Positions 9,337-17,041 of a DNA stretch of 64,000 nucleotides are shown piece after piece; within the stretch, counting starts at the first letter, position 1; every line of letters begins with the position of its first letter. Made by a program: the position numbers and the translations under genes. The DNA lies in the NCBI RefSeq assembly GCF_013912005.1, contig NZ_JACESB010000008.1, positions 1-64,000 of the forward strand, given 5' to 3'. The notes under the pieces were generated by a model. It had not been told where the DNA came from and made no database searches. It was given only the letters and a program-made list of their open reading frames with translations. This DNA is from Brevundimonas sp. Its GTDB lineage: Bacteria; Pseudomonadota; Alphaproteobacteria; Caulobacterales; Caulobacteraceae.

Positions 9337-9551
9337 GCGTCGCCCTTGTGGGTCTCGACCCAGCGGCGGGTCATCAGCTCGGCCGAAGCGTAGGCCTCCT
9401 GCAGCTCCACGCTCCAGTAGGCGAGACGGTCCAGCGGGATCGGCCGGTCGGAGACGGCGCAGCGGACGAAGTCGCCGGGCTGCAGGATGTCGAAGTCCGG
9501 CGTGTCGTAGCGGAGCACGGCCTCGCGATGCGGACGGGGCAGCGGGTTCAC
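9333..9551 (-). CDS. DUF2093 domain protein (72 aa)
   Basis: A small cytosolic protein of an uncharacterised alphaproteobacterial family. The diagnostic segment runs from YDTPDFDILQPGDFVRCAV through PIPLDRLAYWSVELQEAY to SAELMTRRW, covering almost the whole chain. It starts with GTG, whose first bases overlap the stop of the DUF1330 gene (GTGA), and its stop overlaps the WD40 start (ATGA). The function is unknown; the strict coupling implies production with CobW, DUF1330 and WD40 proteins. Confidence 0.85.
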   Translation of the reverse strand: MNPLPRPHREAVLRYDTPDFDILQPGDFVRCAVSDRPIPLDRLAYWSVELQEAYASAELMTRRWVETHKGDA

Positions 9552-9991
9552 GCGGCGGCTCCGAAGTTGGCGCCCGGCGCCTTCGGCCGGCAGCGGATCA
9601 GGCGGGAGTCGGCGACCGCCGCCTGACGGTGCGCCACCGCGGCCTGGTATTCCGGATCCTTCAGCATGCCGAGGAAGGCCTTCGCGTCGGGATAGACGGC
9701 GATGAAGGCCAGGTCCCACCGCTCGTCGGCCGGACCGATGACCGTCAGTTCGGGAACGCCGAGCCAGATCTGGCGTCCGCCGGCGCGGGCGAACGGCGCA
9801 GCCGCCGCCCGGCCGTAGGCGGCGTAGGCCTCGGCTCCGGTGCGGCCCGCGCCGGCGTCGGCGTGGTCCGCGGGGTAGGCCGCCGCCGCGCGGAAGCGCA
9901 GCAGGTTGATCATGGCGATCTCGCCCTCGACCGGCAGCTCCCGGAACAGGGCCATGGCCTCCCGGGTGGGATCGACGTGACCGCCGCTCAT
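9548..9991 (-). CDS. DUF1330 family protein
   Basis: A 147-residue protein of the DUF1330 ferredoxin-like alpha/beta-barrel family. Family features are the N-terminal [11 protein letters not shown] strand, the central [18 protein letters not shown], and [31 protein letters not shown] near the end, which contains the conserved aromatic and YP residues. The biochemical activity of the family is not established. The ATG overlaps the cobW stop by 4 nt and the stop overlaps the DUF2093 start by 4 nt. Confidence 0.85.
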   Translation of the reverse strand: MSGGHVDPTREAMALFRELPVEGEIAMINLLRFRAAAAYPADHADAGAGRTGAEAYAAYGRAAAAPFARAGGRQIWLGVPELTVIGPADERWDLAFIAVYPDAKAFLGMLKDPEYQAAVAHRQAAVADSRLIRCRPKAPGANFGAAA

Positions 9992-11076
9992 GCCGCGCAG
10001 GCCTCGAAGCCGGCGCGCAGCTCGGCCTCGTCGAGGTCGCGGCCGATGAAGACCGCACGGGACCAGCGCCGCTCCTTCTCGCCCCACGGCTTCTGGAGAT
10101 CGCCCTCGAGGATCATGTGCACGGCCTGGAAGACCAGCCGGCGGTCCTCGCCCTTGACGTCGATGATGCCCTTGGCGCGCAGGATGTTCTGGCCCTGCGA
10201 TCCCAGCAGCATGTCCAGCCATTGCGTGAATTTCTGTCCGTCCAGCGGCCGGTCGAGCGACAGGGCGACGCCCCTGATGTCGTCCTCGTGCGCGTGTCCC
10301 CGCGGGCCGTGGTGGTGGTGGTCGTGGCCATGATCATGGTCATGGTCATGGTGGTGATGGTCGTGGCCGCAGTGCTCGTCGTGCACGTGCCCCTCGGCGC
10401 CGTGCGGCGGGTTGACGAAGTCCGGCCGCACCTCGGTGATCCGCTCCAGGTCGAAGGCGTGGACTCCCAGCACCTGGTCCAGCGGCACGTTCGCGCGCTG
10501 CGCCCGGGTGATCGGGGCCAGCGGGTTCAGCGCTCGCAGGCGGGTCTCGACGGCCGTCAGCTCCTCCCCGGAGACGAGGTCGGTCTTGTTCAGGATGATG
10601 CGGTCCGCGAAGGCGACCTGCTCGCGCGCCTCCTTCGAATCGTCCAGCCGCGCCATCACGTGCTTGGCGTCCACCAGCGCCGTCACGCTGTCCAGGACGG
10701 TCTTCGCCTTGACCTCGTCGTCGACGAAGAAGGTCTGCGCCACGGGACCCGGGTCGGCCAGGCCGGTGGTCTCGACGATGATGGCGTCGAACGCCGGCTT
10801 GCCCGGGCGCTGCCGCTTCATCAGGCCGCTGACCACCCGGATCAGGTCGCCGCGCACGGTGCAGCAGACGCAGCCGTTGTTCATCTCGAACACGTCCTCG
10901 TCGGCCCCGACCACAAGGTCGTTGTCGATCCCGATCTCGCCGAACTCATTGACGATGACGGCGTAGCGCTTGCCGTGGTCCTCGGTGAGGATCCGGTTCA
11001 GCAGGGTGGTCTTGCCGGCGCCGAGATAGCCGGTGAGGACGGTGACGGGGATCTTGCCTTGGGCGGTGTCGGTCAT
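9988..11076 (-). CDS. CobW/COG0523-family GTPase, putative zinc metallochaperone
   Basis: A 362-residue G3E P-loop GTPase. Walker [10 protein letters not shown] is at 16-24, the metal-binding CVCC at 69-72, the switch/DxxG region ETTGLADP, and the base-recognition NKTD. A histidine-rich loop at about 230-263 (runs such as [19 protein letters not shown]) precedes the CobW C-terminal domain. COG0523 proteins deliver Zn, Co or Fe to client enzymes; the His loop and neighbouring CDF exporter favour zinc, but no Zur box is recognisable upstream. It is the first gene of an overlapping chain with DUF1330, DUF2093 and WD40 genes and is divergent from the retropepsin gene. Confidence 0.92.
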   Translation of the reverse strand: MTDTAQGKIPVTVLTGYLGAGKTTLLNRILTEDHGKRYAVIVNEFGEIGIDNDLVVGADEDVFEMNNGCVCCTVRGDLIRVVSGLMKRQRPGKPAFDAIIVETTGLADPGPVAQTFFVDDEVKAKTVLDSVTALVDAKHVMARLDDSKEAREQVAFADRIILNKTDLVSGEELTAVETRLRALNPLAPITRAQRANVPLDQVLGVHAFDLERITEVRPDFVNPPHGAEGHVHDEHCGHDHHHHDHDHDHGHDHHHHGPRGHAHEDDIRGVALSLDRPLDGQKFTQWLDMLLGSQGQNILRAKGIIDVKGEDRRLVFQAVHMILEGDLQKPWGEKERRWSRAVFIGRDLDEAELRAGFEACAA

Positions 11077-11157
11077 GGCGCACCATCTAGGAGGGGCGGC
11101 CCGAGGATGAAAGAGACTTAACTTGCGTCCGGCCGCGCGGCGGCGGTTCATCACGGC

Positions 11158-12057
11158 ATGATCTCGCTCCTGCTCGCCGCCGACCTGACCTGCGCCGCCG
11201 CCTTCGAGGCCCTGCGGACCCGCGATTCGGTCGAGGCCGTCTATGTCGCCCACGTCGCCTGGGTCCGCGCCGACCCCGGCGACGGCCAGCCGCGCTGGTT
11301 CCTCGTCGACACCGGCGCGAACCGCAGCGCGCTGGACGCCGGGGTGGCCCGGGCGCTCGGCCTGCCCGACGAGGGCGGGACCACGGTCGAGGGCGCCGGC
11401 GGCGTGGTCGAGGTCTCCAGCACCACTGTGCCGCGCTTCACCTTGGGACCGGTGACGACGCGCCTGTCGCCGACAGTCTCCGATCTCTCCGGCCTGTCCG
11501 GACCGAACGGCGAGCCGGCCGCGGGCATCCTCGGCTCCGACCTGTTCGGCCAGCGGGTGCTGACCCTGGATTTCGCCCGCGGGCGACTGGCGCTGGCCCC
11601 GGCCGGCGAAGCGTCCGCGACCGCCGCCGCCTGCGGCCGCAGCGCGCCGATGCGCGACGACAACGGCATCCCCCGGGTGACCGGCGAGCTGGACGGACGA
11701 CCGATCGACCTGCGCTACGATTCCGGCGCCGGCCTGTTCGACGATCCGCACCTCTGGATCAACCTGTCGCAGCCCCAGCACGCGGCGATCCTCGACGGCC
11801 GCGATCCGGGCGAGCCCCTGGAGGTGCTGGGCGGGAGCGGCACGGGCGGGTCGGTGCGCCTGCCGGTCCATGCGGCGGAGCGCTTCCGCCTGGGCGGCAT
11901 CGAATGGACCGGGCCGCGGCTGATCATCCAGCCGCCGCAGGGCTACTTCGCGCGTCCCGAGGCGGTCGGCTTCATCGGCAACGCCGCCTTCCGTCCGTTC
12001 GGGATGGTGGTGATCGACTATTCGCAGGGCCGGCTGACGGTGCCCCCCGCCGGCTGA
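11158..12057 (+). CDS. Two-lobed retropepsin-like aspartic protease
   Basis: A 299-residue protein with two pepsin-like half domains. The first has VDTGAN (Asp51) and the flap-side ILGSDLF (124-130). The second has RYDSGAG (Asp188) and the matching FIGNAAF (272-278). This is what a fused dimer of retropepsin units would look like, with both catalytic aspartates kept. The N-terminus is weakly hydrophobic ([16 protein letters not shown]) and could be a short signal peptide, implying a periplasmic location. The stop abuts the convergent CDF gene without a gap. The substrate is unknown. Confidence 0.8.
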   Translation: MISLLLAADLTCAAAFEALRTRDSVEAVYVAHVAWVRADPGDGQPRWFLVDTGANRSALDAGVARALGLPDEGGTTVEGAGGVVEVSSTTVPRFTLGPVTTRLSPTVSDLSGLSGPNGEPAAGILGSDLFGQRVLTLDFARGRLALAPAGEASATAAACGRSAPMRDDNGIPRVTGELDGRPIDLRYDSGAGLFDDPHLWINLSQPQHAAILDGRDPGEPLEVLGGSGTGGSVRLPVHAAERFRLGGIEWTGPRLIIQPPQGYFARPEAVGFIGNAAFRPFGMVVIDYSQGRLTVPPAG

Positions 12058-13014
12058 TCAGCAGGTCGGGCAATCCGGCAGGGGCTCGGCTTCCAGCTGC
12101 AGCGTCGTGTGGCCGATGCCAAACCGGCTGCGGATCAGCGACTGGGCCTCGACGAGCAGGGCGGCCGCGTCGGGCCGGTCGTGGCACAGGTGGGCGGTCA
12201 GCGCCGTCTCGGTGGTCGACAGGCCCCACACATGCAGGTCGTGCACGGCGCTGACGCCGGGCAGGGCGAGCAGGGCGGCGCGCAGGGCGTCGAGGTCCAC
12301 CCCGGCCGGAGCCGCGTCCAGGGCCAGGTCCAGCGAGTCCCGCAGCAGGCTCCAGGTGCCGACGAGGATGACGGCGACGATGCCCAGGCTGACCAGCGGG
12401 TCGACCAGCGACCAGCCCGTCAGCCAGATGACTCCGCCCGCCGCCACCACGCCGATGGAGACGGCCGCGTCGGCCAGCATGTGCAGGTAGGCCCCCCGGG
12501 CGTTCAGGTCGGCGTGCTGGTCGCGCATGAACAGCAGGGCCGTGCCGAGGTTGATGACGAAGCCGATCGCCGCGACGGCCATGATCAGGCCTGACATCAC
12601 CGGGGCCGGCTCGGCCAGGCGGCGGACCGCCTCGAAGGCGATGGCCCCGCAGGCGAAGATCAGCAGCAGGGCGTTGGCGAGGGCGGCGAGGACGGTGGCC
12701 TTGCCGTAGCCGTAGGTCTTGCGCGGACTGCCCGCGCGCCGCGCCAGCCAGGCGGCCCCGCCGGCCATGGCCAGCCCCAGCACGTCGGAGAGATTGTGAC
12801 CGGCGTCGGCCATCAGCGCGGTCGAGCCGCTGAACACCCCGGCGCCGAACTCGATGCCGACGAAGGCGAGATTGACCACCAGCCCCACCGCATAGCGCCA
12901 GTCGCCGGTGTCCACCGGGCCGTGATGGTGGTGATGGCCGTGCGCGCCGTGGTCGCCATGGCCGTGGCCGTGGTCGTGGTCGTGGCCGTGGCCGTGCTGG
13001 TGGGCGTGCGCCAT
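12058..13014 (-). CDS. Cation diffusion facilitator, CzcD/ZitB type
   Basis: An inner-membrane metal/proton antiporter of 318 residues that expels Zn, Co or Cd. The first 32 residues are almost all His, Gly and Asp, a metal-sensing tail. Six hydrophobic segments follow. The transport site is HxxxD in TM2 (His73, Asp77 in ADAGHNLSDV) and again in TM5 (HMLAD), the arrangement of zinc-type CDFs. A cytoplasmic domain (VHDLHVWGLSTTETALTAH) closes the protein. It lies 9 nt downstream of the polytopic membrane-protein gene, so the two are probably co-transcribed. Confidence 0.93.
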   Translation of the reverse strand: MAHAHQHGHGHDHDHGHGHGDHGAHGHHHHHGPVDTGDWRYAVGLVVNLAFVGIEFGAGVFSGSTALMADAGHNLSDVLGLAMAGGAAWLARRAGSPRKTYGYGKATVLAALANALLLIFACGAIAFEAVRRLAEPAPVMSGLIMAVAAIGFVINLGTALLFMRDQHADLNARGAYLHMLADAAVSIGVVAAGGVIWLTGWSLVDPLVSLGIVAVILVGTWSLLRDSLDLALDAAPAGVDLDALRAALLALPGVSAVHDLHVWGLSTTETALTAHLCHDRPDAAALLVEAQSLIRSRFGIGHTTLQLEAEPLPDCPTC

Positions 13015-13023
13015 CGCTCTTCC

Positions 13024-13683
13024 TTAGTGCTGGCGCAGCACGACGAGAAGGCCGATCAGGATCAGGGCCAGGCCGAGGATCACGCCCTCGTACCGCGCCC
13101 ACCGCTCGAGGCGGAGGACGGACCAGCCCGCCCGCGCCAGGACGGTGAACGCCGTCATGCCCAGCACCGTCCCGGCGGCGAAGGCGACGGTCAGCCCTGC
13201 GAGCACGAGGAGCCCCTCCGTCGCCTGCGACAGATAGATGGGCAGGAGCACCTCCCCGGGGGACAGCGCCATCATCGCCACCAGCCCCCAGAAGGCGGCG
13301 GCGTGGGTCACGGTCGGCTCGGACAGCTCCAGGGCCGGACCGCCGCCCATGACCGGCTGCCGCAGCAGGCCGCGCCCCAGATAGAAGGCGCCGAAGAGGA
13401 ACAGCAGTCCCGCCGACAGGTTGGGCAGCAGGCCGGAAATCCACTGCTCCAGCGCCAGCCCGGCCGCCACGATCAGCCCGCCCGCGAGGGCGGTGGTCGC
13501 GATGTGGGCCAGGCCCGCCGTCACGATCGCGCCCAGCATCTGCGACAGGCTCCACCGTTGCCCGCGGCCCACCAGCACGAAGGGCAGCCAGTGGGTCGGC
13601 AGGGCGGCGTGCAGGAAGGCCGTCGCGAACCCGGCCCCGATCACGGAGAGCAACACGGATTGCTGGAGGTCGGACGGGTTCAT
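13024..13683 (-). CDS. Polytopic inner-membrane protein, possibly NicO/UreH-like metal transporter
   Basis: A 219-residue protein with about six hydrophobic segments. The N-terminal HAALPTHWLPF and the later MMALSPGEVLLPIY (small residues with His, Pro and Glu in the membrane) recall NicO/UreH/TauE-like exporters, but I cannot place it firmly. It precedes the His-rich CDF gene by 9 nt, which suggests a shared role in metal export. A GTTAC-TTT-GTAAC palindrome sits just upstream of the start. Confidence 0.6.
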   Translation of the reverse strand: MNPSDLQQSVLLSVIGAGFATAFLHAALPTHWLPFVLVGRGQRWSLSQMLGAIVTAGLAHIATTALAGGLIVAAGLALEQWISGLLPNLSAGLLFLFGAFYLGRGLLRQPVMGGGPALELSEPTVTHAAAFWGLVAMMALSPGEVLLPIYLSQATEGLLVLAGLTVAFAAGTVLGMTAFTVLARAGWSVLRLERWARYEGVILGLALILIGLLVVLRQH

Positions 13684-13699
13684 CGCGCCTCCTTAGCCT

Positions 13700-13712
13700 G
13701 TTACTTTGTAAC
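13700..13712. promoter_or_regulatory. GTTAC-n3-GTAAC palindrome, putative operator
   Basis: A perfect 5-bp inverted repeat around TTT lies 16 nt upstream of the start codon of the membrane-protein/CDF pair. It has the size of a TetR- or MerR-class operator half-site pair. No regulator gene is adjacent, so this is a suggestion only. Confidence 0.35.
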
Positions 13713-13790
13713 GGTCGAGAGGCCGGCGAGGGCCTTGGCGCCGCAGGCGGACGGTCGTGCGGGGCGGGGCCCCTTTTTCCGCCGCCCGCG

Positions 13791-13818
13791 TTGACTCCGC
13801 GGGCCTCTTCCGTATATG
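13791..13818 (+). promoter_or_regulatory. Promoter of rplU-rpmA
   Basis: TTGACT (13791-13796) and TATATG (13813-13818) are separated by 16 bp, a strong housekeeping-type match in otherwise GC-rich DNA, 69 bp before the rplU start codon. Confidence 0.65.
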
Positions 13819-13829
13819 TCGCCGCTCTT

Positions 13830-13865
13830 CGCCCGCGGGGGTCCCCGTCGGGCGCTATTCTTTTT
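13830..13865 (+). promoter_or_regulatory. Hairpin plus T-tract in the rplU leader (possible attenuator)
   Basis: A stem of ten base pairs with one bulged T (13830-13839 with 13844-13854) is followed after three bases by TTCTTTTT. It lies between the predicted promoter and rplU and has the look of an intrinsic terminator inside the leader. It could act in L21 autoregulation; untested. Confidence 0.45.
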
Positions 13866-13886
13866 GCGTTTCGCTGAGGCTTCAAC

Positions 13887-14396
13887 ATGTACGCGGTGAT
13901 CAAGACCGGCGGCAAGCAGTACCGGGTCCAACCGGGCGACGTGATCGTGGTCGAGAAGCTCGACGGCGAGGCCGGCTCGGACGTGAAGTTCGGCGAAGTC
14001 CTGATGCTGGGCGGCGACAAGGGCGTCACCGTGGGGGCCCCGCTGATCGACGGCGCGTCGGTCGCGGCCACCCTGGTGGAAACCCGCAAGGGCGAGAAGA
14101 TCAAGATCTTCAAGAAGATCCGCCGTCAGGGCTATCGCCGCACCAACGGCCATCGCCAGATGGAGTCGGTCCTGCGCATCACCGGCATCGAAGGCGCCGG
14201 CGAGAAGGCGAAGTGGGACGGCGAGGTCGCCCTGCTGACCAAGGCCGAAATGAACGCCCGCGCCCGCGGCCTCGCCCCGCGCGTCGAGGCCGCCCCGGCC
14301 GCCGAGGAGGCTCCGAAGCCGGCCGCGAAGAAGGCCGCGCCGAAGAAGGCCGCCGCCAAGAAGACCGAAACCGCCGCCGCCGGCGACGAAGCCTAA
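13887..14396 (+). CDS. rplU: 50S ribosomal protein L21, C-terminally extended
   Basis: Binds 23S rRNA in the large subunit. The first 103 residues are a canonical L21 (MYAVIKTGGKQYRV; GEKIKIFKKIRRQGYRRTNGHRQ). A further 66 residues, rich in Ala, Lys, Pro and Glu, extend the chain to 169, as in other Caulobacterales; the tail looks disordered and basic. It is the first gene of the rplU-rpmA operon with its own promoter and a structured leader. Confidence 0.97.
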   Translation: MYAVIKTGGKQYRVQPGDVIVVEKLDGEAGSDVKFGEVLMLGGDKGVTVGAPLIDGASVAATLVETRKGEKIKIFKKIRRQGYRRTNGHRQMESVLRITGIEGAGEKAKWDGEVALLTKAEMNARARGLAPRVEAAPAAEEAPKPAAKKAAPKKAAAKKTETAAAGDEA

Positions 14397-14423
14397 GATC
14401 AAGACGAGTACAGGAGCGCAACA

Positions 14424-14705
14424 ATGGCTCACAAAAAGTCCGGTGGTTCGTCGCGTAACGGGCGCGACTCCGAGTCGAAGCGCCTCGGCGTGAAGAAGTT
14501 CGGCGGCGAGCGCGTGCTCGCCGGCAACATCATCGTGCGTCAGCGCGGCACCACCTTCCACCCGGGTGAGAACATCGGCATGGGCCGTGACCACACCCTC
14601 TTCGCCCTTACCAACGGCTCCGTGCAGTTCACCAAGAAGCGCGGCGGCCGTTGTTACGTGTCGATTCTCGCCGCCAACGACATGCCGGCCATGGCCGCCG
14701 AATAG
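14424..14705 (+). CDS. rpmA: 50S ribosomal protein L27
   Basis: A 93-residue L27 that starts directly as [16 protein letters not shown], so the N-terminal tail that reaches the peptidyl-transferase centre needs no proteolytic trimming. The core [21 protein letters not shown] is intact. AGGAG precedes the ATG, 27 nt downstream of rplU, and a terminator follows 70 nt after the stop. Confidence 0.98.
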   Translation: MAHKKSGGSSRNGRDSESKRLGVKKFGGERVLAGNIIVRQRGTTFHPGENIGMGRDHTLFALTNGSVQFTKKRGGRCYVSILAANDMPAMAAE

Positions 14706-14776
14706 CGCGAGACGGAAGACAGACCGGATCGCGCAAGGCCGAAAGGGCCGCGATCCGGACCAAGGGAAATATTCCG

Positions 14777-14808
14777 CGGGGAGTCTGGATCACCAGGCTC
14801 CCCGTTTT
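14777..14808 (+). terminator. Terminator of rplU-rpmA
   Basis: A 12-bp stem (14777-14788 with 14793-14804, one T-G wobble), ATCA loop and TTTT tail. Confidence 0.85.
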
Positions 14809-14872
14809 CGTTCCCCGCCTCGAACGCCGCCCGAGCCCTCCAAGGAGGCGGCGAATACGACCGAGGCGTGTC

Positions 14873-15406
14873 ATGTGCGTGATCGAACCCTCTCCCGTCA
14901 TCGAGACGCGGCGTCTGGCGCTGCGCAGCCCGCAGGCCCAGGACGTCAGCCGCCTGGCGGCCCTCGCCAACGACCCCGACATCGCCCGCATGACCCTGCG
15001 CATGCCGCATCCGTTCTCGCGGCGGGACGCCGAGGACTTCGTGCTGCAGGTCGCGGGGCAGGATCCGGACCGCGCCCGCACCTTCCTGATCGAGCACGAG
15101 GATCACGGTCCGGTCGGCGTGCTGGGCCTGTTCGAGGCCGGCGATCTGGCGCCGGAGGTCGGCTACTGGATCGGCCGGCCCTTCTGGGGCCGCGGCTACG
15201 CCACCGAGGCGCTGGAGGCGGGCGTGGTCTGGGCCAGCCGCAAGTGGCGGCGGCGCGCGCTGGTGGCGGGCCACTTCGACGACAATCCGGCGTCCGGCCG
15301 CGTGCTGGAAAAGGCCGGCTTCCTGTACACCGGCGAGGTCAGGCCGGGCTTCAGCCGCGCCCGGGGCGGCGAGGCGCGCACCCGGCGGATGATCTGGCTG
15401 GCCTGA
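14873..15406 (+). CDS. GNAT-family N-acetyltransferase (RimJ/RimL-like)
   Basis: A 177-residue acetyl-CoA-dependent acyltransferase. The start of the fold (ETRRLALRSPQAQDV), the acetyl-CoA loop (GRPFWGRGYATEAL) and the C-terminal NPASGRVLEKAGF are characteristic of the RimJ/RimL branch, which modifies ribosomal-protein N-termini or small molecules. The ATG at 14873 is chosen by homology; the best ribosome-binding site, CAAGGAGG, is about 25 nt upstream, further than usual. The operon ends here: the next gene converges 3 nt away. Confidence 0.88.
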   Translation: MCVIEPSPVIETRRLALRSPQAQDVSRLAALANDPDIARMTLRMPHPFSRRDAEDFVLQVAGQDPDRARTFLIEHEDHGPVGVLGLFEAGDLAPEVGYWIGRPFWGRGYATEALEAGVVWASRKWRRRALVAGHFDDNPASGRVLEKAGFLYTGEVRPGFSRARGGEARTRRMIWLA

Positions 15407-15409
15407 GCG

Positions 15410-15607
15410 TCAGCCGGCGAGGCCCGGGCCGAACACGGCCGCCACGGCGATCGCGCCGCCGACCAGCGCCACCGACAGGCCGGCGGCGAAGGCCAGCCAG
15501 GTCCGGGCCCGGCGCTGCCGGCGCAGGCCGCCGGTCTTCACCGACCGCAGGATGACGAACGGCTTGGGCCCGAAGACTTCGGACCCGGAGATGTTGTGCT
15601 GGGACAT
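15410..15607 (-). CDS. Small single-pass membrane protein (65 aa)
   Basis: Not assigned to a family. An N-terminal half rich in basic residues (KTGGLRRQRRARTW) precedes one transmembrane segment (about 37-62), predicting N-in topology. A strong ribosome-binding site (GAGGGGAAG) supports the ATG at 15607. It converges with the acetyltransferase gene. Confidence 0.6.
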   Translation of the reverse strand: MSQHNISGSEVFGPKPFVILRSVKTGGLRRQRRARTWLAFAAGLSVALVGGAIAVAAVFGPGLAG

Positions 15608-15733
15608 GGAACGCTTCCCCTCGACTGCGCCCGCGGGCGAAGGGGCAGCGAAGCGGTGTGGTCAGGGCGAAAGGATGGCGAACGCGGATCGGGCACGCGT
15701 CTGTGATCGGACGAACCGGGTTCTGCCTCGCCC

Positions 15734-16333
15734 TCAGCCGCAGAAGATCAGCCGGCCGCTCCAGGCGCGATAGTAGCCGCTGTGTGGATCGTAGGACCGG
15801 TAGGTGGCGCGGCACCAGGCGATCCGGCCCGGGTCGCGGGCGCTCCATCCGCGCCCGCCGCCGCCCGGATAGACGATGTCCGGCCGGCCGTAGGCCGCGG
15901 TGTAGACGTCGCCGGACCGGCTCCCGTCGCCCCGGCCGGAGCCATAGCCGCGGCGTGACCACGGGCGGCCGTGGGAGCCGTAGCGATCCGCATAGCCGTC
16001 CCCGTACCCGTAGCCGGCGTCGTACCCGGCCAGTTCCCGGTAGTCCCGGCGAGCCTCCGGGCTCGCCCGGCGGCGCTGGTCCCGCCAGCCGGCGCCGCAA
16101 TCGGCACGGTGCGCGTCCCAGTAGGCGTCGCAGCGATAATCGCCCGGCCGGTCCAGCTGGCTGCGCCAGTCGAAGGCGGAGGGCGCGGCGTTCCAGCCGT
16201 CGCCGTCCTCCCGCCGCTCGCCGGCATGGAACCGGTCAGGACCGTAGCCGCCGTAATCGCCCCGGCTCTGGGCGGCGGCGTGCGCCGGGATCAGGAGCGA
16301 AGCGGCGAGGATGATCGGGGCGAGGCGGGACAT
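15734..16333 (-). CDS. Secreted BA14K-like protein
   Basis: A 199-residue exported protein. The signal peptide (about 1-22, ending HAAAQS) is followed by a long low-complexity region rich in Gly, Tyr, Arg and Asp. The C-terminal 35 residues match the BA14K pattern: WCRATYRSYDPHSGYY, then a final ...FCG. BA14K proteins were described as Brucella immunoreactive lectin-like envelope proteins; a carbohydrate-binding or envelope role is inferred. The ATG at 16333 is chosen because the signal peptide starts there. Confidence 0.75.
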   Translation of the reverse strand: MSRLAPIILAASLLIPAHAAAQSRGDYGGYGPDRFHAGERREDGDGWNAAPSAFDWRSQLDRPGDYRCDAYWDAHRADCGAGWRDQRRRASPEARRDYRELAGYDAGYGYGDGYADRYGSHGRPWSRRGYGSGRGDGSRSGDVYTAAYGRPDIVYPGGGGRGWSARDPGRIAWCRATYRSYDPHSGYYRAWSGRLIFCG

Positions 16334-16380
16334 GGCGAACTCTCCGGAGCGGCCCGATACGCGGCCGGGAAGCATCTGAC

Positions 16381-16905
16381 TCAGAGGGTGACCGACACCC
16401 GTCCGTTGCGGGTGTCGACATGGCGCATCAGCACGATCCGGTCGTCGCCGCCGGCGCTGACCGGAGCGATGATGAACCAGCCGCCGGACGGCAGGCCGGT
16501 GAACTCGAACCGGTTGTCGCGGCAGGTCTCCGTCCGCACGAACGAGCGGTAGTCTGCGTTGGGATCCGGCACGGTCCGGGCGCGGACCACGGCCTCGGGC
16601 ACGGCGGCGCGATCGGTCGCGCCGTAGAGGGTGCGGAAGCGGGCGCGGGTGTAGGGCGTGTCCGGCGTCAGCGCCACGGATCCGGTGCAGTCGTAGCGCT
16701 GCCCGTCGCGGCGGTAGTCGACGCGGCCGTCGATCACCGCCCGGCCGGGGCGGGCCGACCAGGCGAAGTCGTCCGGGCGGAACGGGGCCGGACCGCCGGG
16801 CGCGGGGCCGAATCCGCCGCCGACGGGAACCGTCTCGCAGGCGGTCAGGAGGGCGGCGGCGGCGCCGAGGGCGAGCAGGGACGGGACGGACTTTGCGGCG
16901 GGCAT
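16381..16905 (-). CDS. Conserved lipoprotein of unknown function
   Basis: A 174-residue protein with a clear lipoprotein signal (LLTACE, Cys at about 23). The mature part has alternating beta-type segments, two conserved-looking Cys residues (RYDCTGSVALTP and TETCRDNRF) that could form a disulfide, and VALTPDTPYTRARFRTLYG. I do not recognise the family; it may be a small beta-sandwich. It lies 48 nt upstream of the BA14K-like gene on the same strand, so both may form an envelope-protein operon. Confidence 0.65.
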   Translation of the reverse strand: MPAAKSVPSLLALGAAAALLTACETVPVGGGFGPAPGGPAPFRPDDFAWSARPGRAVIDGRVDYRRDGQRYDCTGSVALTPDTPYTRARFRTLYGATDRAAVPEAVVRARTVPDPNADYRSFVRTETCRDNRFEFTGLPSGGWFIIAPVSAGGDDRIVLMRHVDTRNGRVSVTL

Positions 16906-17041
16906 GGCTCTCTCCGTGGGACGCGCGGGTCGAACGCCGGATCAGAGGCTGAACGTTCGCCCAAGGTCAAGGTTGCGAGCGGCCGGGCGGTGGTTCACAA
17001 GCGCCCGAGCCCGGCCCGAGACCGGGGTCCGGGGAGCGCCC

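Noticed and set aside
10290-10400. Apparent short tandem repeat (GTGGTCGTGGCCATG-like units)
   Set aside because: It is the coding sequence of the His/Asp-rich loop of the CobW protein; the repeats follow His and Asp codons. The same applies to 12915-13010 in the CDF gene and 33560-33850 (Asp/Glu codons) in the FYDLN gene.
13761-13778. Short stem followed by TTTTT upstream of rplU
   Set aside because: Only five base pairs with a three-base loop, and no plus-strand gene ends here for it to terminate.
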